Positions 17,599-26,459 of a DNA stretch of 64,000 nucleotides are shown here, piece by piece (the stretch's first letter is position 1; the number at the start of each line of letters is the position of its first letter). This stretch comes from Ignavibacteriota bacterium. GTDB lineage: Bacteria; Bacteroidota; Ignavibacteria; Ignavibacteriales; Ignavibacteriaceae. The DNA is taken from contig CP053446.1 in NCBI GenBank assembly GCA_013285405.1, forward strand, positions 310,001-374,000, in the 5' to 3' direction. Under the pieces are notes generated by a model that did no database searches, was not told the origin of the DNA, and was given only the letters and a program-made list of their open reading frames with translations. The position numbers and the translations under genes are program-made.

Positions 17599-18318
17599 AT
17601 GCTCAGATTATCAAACCTCACTAAAAAATTTGGAAATTTTACTGCGGTAAATAATATCAACCTTGAAATTAATGCAGGTGACTTTTTCGGATTTTTAGGG
17701 CAAAATGGCGCCGGAAAAACTACAACTATTAAAATAATCACAGGTTTATATTCACCTACAAATGGAACGGTAAACATTGGTGGTTATGATATTCAGAAAA
17801 ATCATCTTGAAGCAAAAAGATTGATTGGCTATATCCCAGATCAGCCTTTTCTTTATGAGAAATTGACCGGCAAGGAATATCTGTATTTCTGCGGCGGTCT
17901 TTATGATATTGACAAGATTAAGTTACGGATTAAAGTCGATGAGACAATTGATCTGTTGAAAATTGACGATTGGATTGACAAACGTACCGAGGAATATTCA
18001 CAAGGTATGAAGCAAAGAATTGCAATTGCGTCTGCTCTGCTCAGTGACCCGCGATTACTTTTAGTTGATGAACCAATGATCGGTTTGGATCCTCAAAGTG
18101 CATTTATTGTAAAGAATGTATTGAAAGAAAAAGCAGCGGAGGGAGTAGCAGTCTTTATGTCCACTCACAGTTTGAATGTTGCAGAAGAGATCTGTTCAAG
18201 AATTGGAATTATTAAAGCTGGAAAAATGATTTTTGAAGATGAAAAGGATGAGGTTGAAAAAATTAAGGGCACAGATCATCAAAACCTCGAATCATTGTTT
18301 TTACATATGACAAAATAG
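17599..18318 (+). CDS. ABC transporter ATP-binding protein
   Basis: A 239-residue ATPase of the ABC-2 exporter type. Walker A GQNGAGKTT (about residues 35-43), signature YSQGMKQR (about 134-141), Walker B LLLVDEPMIGLDP (about 155-167) and the switch His in STHS (about 189) are all present. It powers the membrane partner encoded immediately downstream. ATG start with no SD; a promoter candidate lies just upstream, after the groEL terminator. The substrate is unknown. Confidence 0.93.
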   Translation: MLRLSNLTKKFGNFTAVNNINLEINAGDFFGFLGQNGAGKTTTIKIITGLYSPTNGTVNIGGYDIQKNHLEAKRLIGYIPDQPFLYEKLTGKEYLYFCGGLYDIDKIKLRIKVDETIDLLKIDDWIDKRTEEYSQGMKQRIAIASALLSDPRLLLVDEPMIGLDPQSAFIVKNVLKEKAAEGVAVFMSTHSLNVAEEICSRIGIIKAGKMIFEDEKDEVEKIKGTDHQNLESLFLHMTK

Positions 18319-20013
18319 ATGCTCGCAGTGATTCACATAATCAAATTCAAGCTACGCGGTTTTCTGAATCAACAAAGTAAACTCAGCATCAATTCAATCT
18401 TTAAAAGTTTACTTGCTTCCGTTGTATATGTTGTGTTTGCCATCGGTACATTTTTCTTTACACAAAACATCATTGAATACTTAATGGAAGATGTAAAAAT
18501 CGGGATGTATTTACTTCATCGGTTCATCTTCATCGTGCTTTTCATTTTTTTTATGACTGTTAACGTAGGAAATATTGTGGTTTCATATTCCACATTTTTC
18601 AAAAACAGAGAGGTTGCTTTTCTGTTAACAAAACCTGTTTCATTTGTAAAGATATTTCTGGTGAAATTTCTTGATAATTTCTTTTATAGCTCTTCTACTC
18701 TTTTGTTAATGGTCACCTCTGCATTGGCAGGTTATACATATTACTTCAAGCTCCCCTGGTATTTTATTCCGTTTTCTGTTATTGTGTTGATATTACCTTT
18801 TATGTTTTTAGCCGGAACTCTTGGTGCAATTTCACTTTTAATTATTATGCGTTTATCCGGAAAGTTTGGTGTCAGAAAAGTCCTGATAACTATTTCGGCT
18901 GTTTACGTTTCAGTGACAATTCTTTTTTATTTATTCAGCAGCCCGGTTCAACTTGTCACACAAATCTTCGAATATTTCCCGAACATTAATAACAATTTTG
19001 GGTTTCTTGAAAGCCCGGTTATAAAGTTTTTGCCAAATCATTGGGTCGCAGATGCACTTTACTGGATTTCATCCGGTAAGTATTTAGCAGCAGGTTGGTC
19101 AATATACTTACTGATTGTCTTTTCAATTTTGCTTTTCCTCTTTGCTCTATTTCTTTCTGGAAAATGGTTTTATAAGGCGTGGATGACATTCCTGAATTTT
19201 TCCAATCAACATTCAATTAAAAAAAAGAATCAGCACAATTCCTCGTTCTCTCTTGAAAAGAATTCCACACTGAAGCCAAAACATGAAGCGTTAATAAAAA
19301 GAGAAATACTTTTGTTCATAAGAGATCCGAGTCAATGGACGCATTTTCTAGTTATGACATTTCTAATTACGATTTTTATATTATCAATTTCGAACATTGA
19401 TATATTGATATTGAATTCTTACAACGTATATCTAAAAACACTTATATATCTAATAATTTATCTGTTCGTTGTATTTCTAATCGCTTCATTGTCACTCAGG
19501 TTCATTTTTCCTCTGGTAAGCCTTGAAGGTGAAGCAGTCTGGAAAATAAGAAGCGCACCGTTGAATTATAAAAAACTTATGATGATAAGACTTACAATTT
19601 ATTTTTCGGTTATTTTTATAATCGGACAAGTACTAAACTTTGTATCGAACTATCAATTTTCGATTGTTCTGGCAATTATCTCACAATTGAATACTGCATT
19701 TATCACGCTGACATTAGTCTCTTTTAATTTTGGGATGGGTGCGGCTTATGCAAACTATAAAGAAAAGAATCCCATACGGGTAGCTTCATCGCAGGGCGCT
19801 TCATTCACATTCTTATTCACATTGGTGTACCTGGTATTTTTAATCATAATATTATTTGCGCCGTTGACAAATTATTTTAATGCGTTGGATAAGCGAAGCT
19901 TTGCATCAGTTTCACAATTACTTTACACAACAGTCTTACTCGGAACAATTGCGTTCATAGTAACATATATCAGCATTGACAGAGGAATAAAAAATTTTAC
20001 TTGTGATGTCTGA
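18319..20013 (+). CDS. ABC transporter permease
   Basis: A 564-residue inner-membrane protein with about 12 hydrophobic segments and a soluble loop near residues 295-330. It begins at the base after the stop of the ATPase gene (TAG-ATG), so the two are translationally coupled and form one exporter. SYSTFFKNREVAFLLTKPVSF near residue 95 and RDPSQWTHFLVM near 335 resemble large two-half ABC-2 permeases. No substrate clue is present. It converges with the phosphoesterase gene at 20 bp. Confidence 0.82.
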   Translation: MLAVIHIIKFKLRGFLNQQSKLSINSIFKSLLASVVYVVFAIGTFFFTQNIIEYLMEDVKIGMYLLHRFIFIVLFIFFMTVNVGNIVVSYSTFFKNREVAFLLTKPVSFVKIFLVKFLDNFFYSSSTLLLMVTSALAGYTYYFKLPWYFIPFSVIVLILPFMFLAGTLGAISLLIIMRLSGKFGVRKVLITISAVYVSVTILFYLFSSPVQLVTQIFEYFPNINNNFGFLESPVIKFLPNHWVADALYWISSGKYLAAGWSIYLLIVFSILLFLFALFLSGKWFYKAWMTFLNFSNQHSIKKKNQHNSSFSLEKNSTLKPKHEALIKREILLFIRDPSQWTHFLVMTFLITIFILSISNIDILILNSYNVYLKTLIYLIIYLFVVFLIASLSLRFIFPLVSLEGEAVWKIRSAPLNYKKLMMIRLTIYFSVIFIIGQVLNFVSNYQFSIVLAIISQLNTAFITLTLVSFNFGMGAAYANYKEKNPIRVASSQGASFTFLFTLVYLVFLIIILFAPLTNYFNALDKRSFASVSQLLYTTVLLGTIAFIVTYISIDRGIKNFTCDV

Positions 20014-20032
20014 TGGAGTAAGATTGAAAATT

Positions 20033-20722
20033 TTAAGTGATATCTATTTTATCAGTGGGTACAGATAATTTATCAACAATGCTGCTTTCATTAATAATCA
20101 CGGCTCCGAGCTTATTTCCCGAGCAAGCAGCAGTATCAATATAAACTGTATCACTACCTTCATCATAAGTTATATCCTGAAAACGAGTATGACCTACGAC
20201 CTGAAGTTTCCCAAGGTTTAACAACTTATCTCGTGTCCAAAGAATTCCGCGGTCTGTATTCAAGTCCTTTTCTATGATACTTATAAGTTTTTGTTTATCT
20301 GCGAGCGGATGTTTACCGAGTTTCCTCGTATAATAACTTGAGATACCGGCGTGACAAATGAAACAATCACTCAAATCAAGAATCAATGGTGCTTTAATAA
20401 TGAAGTTAAGATGCTTGTTCATTTCCACAAATCGATTGCTATATGAATCGAGTGTGGTTTCAGAACCGTTAAATACCCAGGATCTTCCGAGCATACTTGA
20501 TGGATGCTTTATGAAATAGTAAAACATGTAGTCGTGGTTGCCGGCTGTAAAAGTTATTTTATTTTTTTTAATAAATTCAACAACTTCATAGCTGAACTTT
20601 CCCCTATCAACAAGATCTCCAACAGCGCAAACAGGAATGTCAGGATATTTTGTTAATATCAAATCATACAATTTTCTTAATGTATGAAAACAACCGTGGA
20701 TGTCCCCAATTACTGCTACCAT
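20033..20722 (-). CDS. PPP-family metallophosphoesterase (Ser/Thr phosphatase-like)
   Basis: A 229-residue cytoplasmic protein with the three PPP metal motifs: GDIHG (residues 6-10), GDLVDRG (about 36-42) and GNHD (about 61-64), plus FICHAG (about 118) and VVGHT (about 176) giving the remaining His ligands. Bacterial members are PrpA/PrpB-like protein phosphatases or ApaH-like diadenosine tetraphosphatases; the short length fits the former. ATG start 2 bp after the CoA-transferase stop, so it is the last gene of a long minus-strand run. Confidence 0.9.
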   Translation of the reverse strand: MVAVIGDIHGCFHTLRKLYDLILTKYPDIPVCAVGDLVDRGKFSYEVVEFIKKNKITFTAGNHDYMFYYFIKHPSSMLGRSWVFNGSETTLDSYSNRFVEMNKHLNFIIKAPLILDLSDCFICHAGISSYYTRKLGKHPLADKQKLISIIEKDLNTDRGILWTRDKLLNLGKLQVVGHTRFQDITYDEGSDTVYIDTAACSGNKLGAVIINESSIVDKLSVPTDKIDIT

Positions 20723-20724
20723 AC

Positions 20725-22077
20725 TTAGATATGTCTTGTTTCTCTTGCATAGTTTGTTAATTCATCGCGGAACTTCGGATGTGCTATCTTGATAAGTTCT
20801 CTTGCTCTTTCCTTTAAAGTTTTTCCAAACAGATGAGCAATTCCATATTCGGTTATTACATAATGAACATCGCCGCGTGATGTTACGACACCAGCACCAG
20901 GATTTAATTGCGGAACTATTCTGGAAACTTTTCCATCTTTTGTAATTGATGGTAATGCAATAACAGGTTTACCACCTTCAGAATGTGCGGCTCCTCTAAT
21001 GAAATCAACCTGACCGCCGATACCGCTGAAAATTTTTGTACCGATTGAATCAGAACAAACCTGACCGGTTATATCTATTTCAATGGCTGAATTTATAGCC
21101 ACCATTTTTTTATTCTGTGCGATGACAAACGGATCGTTTACATATTCCTGCGGATGAAATTCAATTATTGGGTTATTATTAATAAAATTGAAAACTTTTT
21201 TTGTTCCCAATACAAATCCTGCAATTATTTTACCCGGGTGAATACTCTTTGCTTCACCATTAATAATCCCTTCTTCAACAAGCCGAATAATTCCATCCGA
21301 AAACATTTCAGTATGGATACCAAGATTTTTCCTGGTATGCAAATATTTCATTACTGAATCAGGAATTGCACCAATGCCCATCTGTAAAGTTGAGCCATCC
21401 TCAATTAATTCGGCTGTGTTTTTTCCGATTGCATCGTATATCTGAAGCATCTCTTCAGTTGTATTTGGATCAACCTGAGGTAATTCCTGTATTGGTTCTG
21501 AATGTTCAACGATATGATGAATTTTATTGATATGTATGAAGCTATCACCAAGTGAACGAGGCATTTCAGGATTGATTTGAGCAATAACAATTTTAGCTCT
21601 TTCCGCAGCAGATTTAATCGTTCCAACATCTACTCCATAACTGCAGAATCCATGTTCATCCGGCGGTGAAACATTAAGCAATGCTATTTCAACAGGAATA
21701 ATATTTCTTTTGAAAAGAAGGGGTACTTCTGATAAGAATATCGGTATAAATTCAGATCTACCTTCCTGAACAGATTTGCGAACGTTGGCTCCAACAAAAA
21801 ATGCTTTGTGTTTAAAGTGCTTCTCCATTCCAGGATTAACGTACGGAAGTTCACCAACAATCAGAATATGATATATAGTAACATTTTCGAGTTCATCTTT
21901 CCGTCTTACCATCGCTCGAATAAGTTCTAACGGAACTGCGCATCCGGGCTGAACTACAATATTATCACCCGATTTAATTTTCTTTACTGCTTCATCTGAC
22001 GAAGTTACTTTCCTACTATAAATATTGTAAAGATTAGCAGGTAAATTCTTTTTTCTTATTTCTTCAACTGTCAACAT
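20725..22077 (-). CDS. Acetyl-CoA hydrolase / CoA-transferase (4-hydroxybutyrate CoA-transferase-like)
   Basis: A family I CoA-transferase of about 450 residues. GDNIVVQPGCAVP near the start binds CoA. HTEMFSDG (about residue 257) carries the catalytic Glu that forms the acyl-glutamyl-CoA intermediate. The C-terminal IGGQVDFIRGA, LNPGAGVVTSRGDVHYVITEYGIAHL and HPKFRDEL are characteristic of the Cat/acetyl-CoA hydrolase group. It exchanges CoA between acetate-like acids, as in acetate formation or 4-hydroxybutyrate/butyrate metabolism. I chose the ATG at 22077; a GTG at 22098 adds 7 residues and neither has an SD. It follows the alanine dehydrogenase-like gene by about 50 bp. Confidence 0.9.
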   Translation of the reverse strand: MLTVEEIRKKNLPANLYNIYSRKVTSSDEAVKKIKSGDNIVVQPGCAVPLELIRAMVRRKDELENVTIYHILIVGELPYVNPGMEKHFKHKAFFVGANVRKSVQEGRSEFIPIFLSEVPLLFKRNIIPVEIALLNVSPPDEHGFCSYGVDVGTIKSAAERAKIVIAQINPEMPRSLGDSFIHINKIHHIVEHSEPIQELPQVDPNTTEEMLQIYDAIGKNTAELIEDGSTLQMGIGAIPDSVMKYLHTRKNLGIHTEMFSDGIIRLVEEGIINGEAKSIHPGKIIAGFVLGTKKVFNFINNNPIIEFHPQEYVNDPFVIAQNKKMVAINSAIEIDITGQVCSDSIGTKIFSGIGGQVDFIRGAAHSEGGKPVIALPSITKDGKVSRIVPQLNPGAGVVTSRGDVHYVITEYGIAHLFGKTLKERARELIKIAHPKFRDELTNYARETRHI

Positions 22078-22128
22078 TGTTTCTAATTTCTTTCTCACCC
22101 TGATTAAATATAAACCGGGAATTCTCTC

Positions 22129-23250
22129 TTAGTTAGTTGAAAATATATGGAGTTTCTTATAAACCACTTCAAATGATTCAGCAATTGATTCATTTGTGCA
22201 ATAACCATTATACGTACATACTCCTTTTGCCAAGCCATCATCACCCATTAAAGCATTTGTGAGACCATTATCCGCAATATCATGAACATAATCTAGAACA
22301 GAATTGTTAAGTCCATAACTAGCTGTTCTTGCAACCAGTGATGGCATATTCGGGACACAATAATGAATTACATTATGCAAAGTATAAACCGGATCTGAAA
22401 TCGCCGTTATCCTGCTTGTTTCCACGCAACCACCTTGATCAATAGATACATCAACTATTACGGCACCTTTTTTCATTTCTTTGACCATTTGTTCAGTAAC
22501 CAGATTTGGTGCTTTTTCTCCCTTAATCAGAACTGCACCAATTAGTACATCGGCAAATTTCACACCACGGGAAATGGTATAAGGATTTGCCATTACAGTA
22601 GTGATACCGCGATGAAACTCAGCTTCCATTTGTCTCAAACGTGACAAATCTTTGTCAATTACAATAACTTGCGCACCTCGCCCAAGTGCAGCTTTTGCGG
22701 CACTAAATCCTACAACTCCTGCACCCAAAATTACGACGGCAGCTGGAGCAACACCAGTAATTCCACCTAACAAAATTCCACGACCGCTTTTAGTAAAACT
22801 CTCAAGATAGCGTTCAGCAACTTGTATGGATAATGGACCTGCGATCTCGCTCATTGAATGAAGAATCGGCAATCGAGCATCTTTTTCTATAAGCTCAAAT
22901 CCGATTGCAGTTATTTTTTTTGTGAGCAGTCTTTCTATATAATTTTTCTTCCCCATTGTAAGGAGCAGAAATGAAAATAAAATCTGATTATCAACCATTA
23001 ATTCAGATTCTTCATCTGTAATTGGTGCAACTTTTAGCAGCATTTCAGATCGACCAAAAACTTCTTCTCTGTTATAAACTATTGTAGCTCCAACATCGCG
23101 ATACTCCTGATCAGTAAAATGACTTGCGTCTCCAGCACCGCTCTGGATATATATTGTATGACCTGTTCTTTTAAGTGAATCAACTCCGGCTGGGGTAAGT
23201 GGAATTCGTTTTTCTTCCCAGCGAGTTTCGGTTGGTATCCCAATTCTCAT
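22129..23250 (-). CDS. Alanine dehydrogenase-like protein lacking the catalytic His
   Basis: A 373-residue member of the alanine dehydrogenase/PntA family. GIPTETRWEEKRIPLTP with Arg15, LLKVAP with Lys73, VVILGAGVVGFSAAKAALG (NAD-binding, about residue 172) and VDVSIDQGG (about 270) fit alanine dehydrogenase. In Ald the segment after ILF is TFLHLA with the catalytic His96; here it is SFLLLT, so Leu stands at that site. The protein may use another substrate or act differently. ATG start. It sits between a 2-hydroxyacid dehydrogenase gene and a CoA-transferase gene in one run. The family is certain, the activity is not. Confidence 0.82.
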   Translation of the reverse strand: MRIGIPTETRWEEKRIPLTPAGVDSLKRTGHTIYIQSGAGDASHFTDQEYRDVGATIVYNREEVFGRSEMLLKVAPITDEESELMVDNQILFSFLLLTMGKKNYIERLLTKKITAIGFELIEKDARLPILHSMSEIAGPLSIQVAERYLESFTKSGRGILLGGITGVAPAAVVILGAGVVGFSAAKAALGRGAQVIVIDKDLSRLRQMEAEFHRGITTVMANPYTISRGVKFADVLIGAVLIKGEKAPNLVTEQMVKEMKKGAVIVDVSIDQGGCVETSRITAISDPVYTLHNVIHYCVPNMPSLVARTASYGLNNSVLDYVHDIADNGLTNALMGDDGLAKGVCTYNGYCTNESIAESFEVVYKKLHIFSTN

Positions 23251-23303
23251 TTGTTTATTTTTTTATTTCAAAGGTACCCATTCCAAAAAATACATGCAAC
23301 CAA

Positions 23304-24272
23304 TTACACTAATTTATAATTGAAAACAGGCGTAATCGGTGGTTTTCCCTTTATAACATTTATAATATTTTGTGCTGCAAGTTCCGAAATTCCATTCCTT
23401 GCTTCGTGTGTAGCACTGCCAAGATGCGGAATTATCAGGACATTGGAAAATTTGAGCAATTCAGGATTTATTTCAGGTTCATTTTCAAAAACATCAAGCC
23501 CGACGGCAAATAACTTATTCCGTTTTAACAATTTGATAAGTGCGCTTTCGTCAATTATTTCTCCACGTGTAGTATTGATTATTATTGATTTTTGTTTAAG
23601 CTGATTTAATTTAGCCTGATTTAAGAAATGAAAGGTTTTTTCGTTTAATGGCAAATGTAATGAGAGTATATCAGAATTCTTTAACAAAAATTTTAATTGA
23701 ACCTTTTTAGCTCCCGTTTCTTTCTCAAGTATTAAATTTCTGTTATTATCAACATATATAATTTTAGTTCCGAAGGATTTAGCTCGTCTTGCAACCGCAC
23801 TGCCAATTCGTCCTGCACCGATAATTCCAAATATTTTATCTTTTAATTCCATTCCGAGAAGCAACTCAGGTTTCCATCCTTTGTAATTACCTGACATTAA
23901 CATCTTTTCACCTTCACTTAATCTTCTGGCACACGCAAGAATTAACGCCATTGTAAGATCAGCAGTTGAATCAGTAAGTACATCAGGAGTATTTGTAACG
24001 ATAATTTTTTTCTTCTTTGCATAATCAATATCAATATTATTATACCCGACAGCATAGTTAGCAATTATCCTGCACTCAGGCATACTGTCAATAACTTCTT
24101 TATCAATTTTTTCGGTGAGAAGTGAAATCACACCTTCACAGTTTTTTACTTTTCTGAGAAGCAGCTCTCTGGGAATGGGTTCGTCACTTTTGTAATAATC
24201 AAACGGTATTTTATTTCGCTTTAAAAGTTTAAAAGCAATTTCAGGGATTTTCCGTGTGATGAATACTTTCAT
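23304..24272 (-). CDS. D-isomer-specific 2-hydroxyacid dehydrogenase (glyoxylate/hydroxypyruvate reductase-like)
   Basis: A 322-residue NAD(P)-dependent enzyme. NYAVGYNNIDI (about residue 73) and the NAD loop GIIGAGRIGSAVARRAKSFG (about 149-168) are typical. The catalytic triad is intact: Arg in NTTRGEI (about 234), Glu in DVFENEP (about 263) and His in IPHLGSATHEAR (about 283). The SATHEAR ending of the His motif is common in glyoxylate/hydroxypyruvate reductases. ATG start, 18 bp after the SpmAB fusion gene. The exact 2-oxoacid is unknown. Confidence 0.9.
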   Translation of the reverse strand: MKVFITRKIPEIAFKLLKRNKIPFDYYKSDEPIPRELLLRKVKNCEGVISLLTEKIDKEVIDSMPECRIIANYAVGYNNIDIDYAKKKKIIVTNTPDVLTDSTADLTMALILACARRLSEGEKMLMSGNYKGWKPELLLGMELKDKIFGIIGAGRIGSAVARRAKSFGTKIIYVDNNRNLILEKETGAKKVQLKFLLKNSDILSLHLPLNEKTFHFLNQAKLNQLKQKSIIINTTRGEIIDESALIKLLKRNKLFAVGLDVFENEPEINPELLKFSNVLIIPHLGSATHEARNGISELAAQNIINVIKGKPPITPVFNYKLV

Positions 24273-24290
24273 TAAATACTAAAGGGGTTA

Positions 24291-25922
24291 TTATCCAAAA
24301 AGTAATTTGACAATAAATAAAGCTCCAAGAATTCCTGCCACATCCGCTATTAAGCCAACGGGCACGGCATGTCTTGTGGCTTTTATATTTACTGCACCAA
24401 AGTACAACGCCAAAACGTAGAAAGTAGTTTCAGTACTTCCATAAAAGGTTGATACTAAAATTCCGATGAATGAATCGGGGCCATAAACTGCGAGATTCTC
24501 AGACATAATTCCCAATGAACCACTTCCTGAAAGTGGTCGCATTAAAGCCATAGGTAATGCTTCAGCCGGCATACCAATTAAATTTGTCAACGGTGTAAGT
24601 ATCGTTATCAAAACGTTCATAGCACCACCAGCACGAAAGATTCCAATTGCGATCAACATCGCAACCAGGTAAGGAATTATTTTCACAGCAATATTAAATC
24701 CTTCTTTTGCTCCTTCGACAAAACTTTCATATACTTTTACTTTTCTTATAAAACCATATAAGACAAAAGTTACAATGATCACAGGGATTGCAAGGTTTGA
24801 GATCAGTTGAATAATATTTTTGAATGAATCAGCCGAAATGAATGAAAATAACTTTCCTGCTTCATACAGTATTCCGGTCATTGATAAAATGATTACTGCA
24901 ACAATAAATATCAAAACTGAAAATAAAAATTTCAGATTCTTCTTCATCCATAATCCAAAATTCCAGGACTTCAGATAAAATTTCTCAAATATTTTTGCTG
25001 CGGTCACTCCTGCAATTGTTGCACATAGTGCGCCGAATATTGTCGTGCCTATAATAATTGCGGGATTAGAACTTCCTGAAGCAGCACGTACAGCTATTGC
25101 AGTTGCCGGAATCAGAGTAAAGCCTGCTGTATTGATAGCAAGAAAAGTTACCATTGAGTTTGATGCCGTACCTTTATTTGGATTAATGCTTTCCATTTCT
25201 TCCATTGCCTTCAATCCAAATGGAGTAGCAGCATTTCCAAGACCCAGCATATTTGCAGAAATATTCATTATCATTGAACTCATCGCCGGATGTTCAGATG
25301 GAATTTCAGGAAATAATTTTTTTGTTATTGGTCTCATTGTATTGGCAATAATTTTAATTAAGCCCGCATCATCTGCAATCTTCATAATTCCAAGCCAGAG
25401 CGCCATAATTCCAATTAAACCAAGAGCGATGGTAACTGCTGTGCCTGCATAACTAATAACTGAGTTTGTAATTTCTTTCATCTTTATAAAAGAAATTGAT
25501 TCAAAGACTATCTCAGCATTAAATAAATTTGGTGTGATTTGTTTTTTGATTATGACTGTTCCCGTGAGATCTTCCTTGTCACCAATTGATGCTGCCATTT
25601 CCTTCCATAACGCTGGAGACGATTCATTAATCTTTAATGAGATAAATCCCGAATTCGATTCCTTGCTAAAATTTATTTCTGCTGGAATATCTATATCAGA
25701 ATTAATTTTTTCATTATAAAACTGATTGAAGTATGCTCTATCAACTTGAATCCGAACTGAATACTTCCCTGCTTTGATAGCATCAACTTCTTCAGAAAAA
25801 TTTATGGTTGTTTTGAACGGTATTGAATTTCTAAATTTATCTGCGCTGCTATCAGAGATATCCGTGAAAATTGCTGTAACAAAACCCAGAAAAATTAAAG
25901 CAATCCAGATATAATTTAACAC
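24291..25922 (-). CDS. SpmA-SpmB fusion membrane protein with an extracytoplasmic N-terminal domain
   Basis: A 543-residue protein from a GTG start backed by GGAG 7 bases upstream. After a first membrane helix (3-20) there is a soluble, probably external region of about 125 residues with no recognised domain. Then comes an SpmA-type half (LGLGNAATPFGLKAMEEM near 225, AINTAGFTLIPATAIAVRAA near 265) and an SpmB-type half (AIGIFRAGGAMNVLITILTP near 430, MRPLSGSGSLGIMSE near 460, FYGSTETTFYVLALYFGAV near 490). Both halves are Gate/nucleoside-recognition permease domains. In Bacillus, spmA and spmB are separate genes affecting spore-core dehydration; this organism shows no sign of sporulation, so the role is probably transport. 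The substrate is unknown. Confidence 0.85.
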   Translation of the reverse strand: MLNYIWIALIFLGFVTAIFTDISDSSADKFRNSIPFKTTINFSEEVDAIKAGKYSVRIQVDRAYFNQFYNEKINSDIDIPAEINFSKESNSGFISLKINESSPALWKEMAASIGDKEDLTGTVIIKKQITPNLFNAEIVFESISFIKMKEITNSVISYAGTAVTIALGLIGIMALWLGIMKIADDAGLIKIIANTMRPITKKLFPEIPSEHPAMSSMIMNISANMLGLGNAATPFGLKAMEEMESINPNKGTASNSMVTFLAINTAGFTLIPATAIAVRAASGSSNPAIIIGTTIFGALCATIAGVTAAKIFEKFYLKSWNFGLWMKKNLKFLFSVLIFIVAVIILSMTGILYEAGKLFSFISADSFKNIIQLISNLAIPVIIVTFVLYGFIRKVKVYESFVEGAKEGFNIAVKIIPYLVAMLIAIGIFRAGGAMNVLITILTPLTNLIGMPAEALPMALMRPLSGSGSLGIMSENLAVYGPDSFIGILVSTFYGSTETTFYVLALYFGAVNIKATRHAVPVGLIADVAGILGALFIVKLLFG

Positions 25923-25988
25923 AAAGTTTCTCCGAAGGTTCTGATATTTTGGATAGTTTCAGATTTCGATATAAAAACAGACATTAAA

Positions 25989-26453
25989 TCAAAATCCAAT
26001 TTCGTCAAACGCAAGTAATTCCTCTGAATCAACGAGAAGTAATTTGCCTTTTGTTTGAGATTCTTTATCGGAGAGTAAAAGCTTACCAGAATATTTCTCT
26101 ATAAAACTCTGCGATATACTTTTGATTGTTTTTTGTCCTTCCGCTTCACGTATCACACCGGTTACAACAATTGAAAACAATCTGTAAAGTGGGTCTTTTT
26201 TTTCAATCAAATCTTTACTTACGTTTTTGTCCTTTAAGATGGTAAACTTTGCTAAAGAATCGAATTTGATCGTGCGAAGAAGTTCTTCATTATCCAGATA
26301 GAAAAAAATATTTTTATTCTGATAGACAAAATTGGTTGCAAACTGCGCAAAATTTTCTTTCTGTAATGATACTGCAACAACTCCACCCTGAGAAGCACTG
26401 AGTTCCTTCTCAACTAAGGATAAGTCTCTTATAACTTTTATTTTTTTATTCAT
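25989..26453 (-). CDS. Putative PPOX-like (split-barrel flavin-binding) protein
   Basis: A 154-residue soluble protein. GGVVAVSLQKENFAQFATNFVYQ, then NIFFYLDNEELLRTIKFDSLAKFTIL, has the pattern of pyridoxamine-phosphate-oxidase-like split barrels, where an initial strand pair is followed by a short helix and 'as-if-denied' strand. The later IVVTGVIREAEG fits the third strand. The match is weak and it could be another small beta fold. ATG start 6 bp after the helicase gene, so the two are co-transcribed. Confidence 0.45.
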   Translation of the reverse strand: MNKKIKVIRDLSLVEKELSASQGGVVAVSLQKENFAQFATNFVYQNKNIFFYLDNEELLRTIKFDSLAKFTILKDKNVSKDLIEKKDPLYRLFSIVVTGVIREAEGQKTIKSISQSFIEKYSGKLLLSDKESQTKGKLLLVDSEELLAFDEIGF

Positions 26454-26459
26454 AATTTT

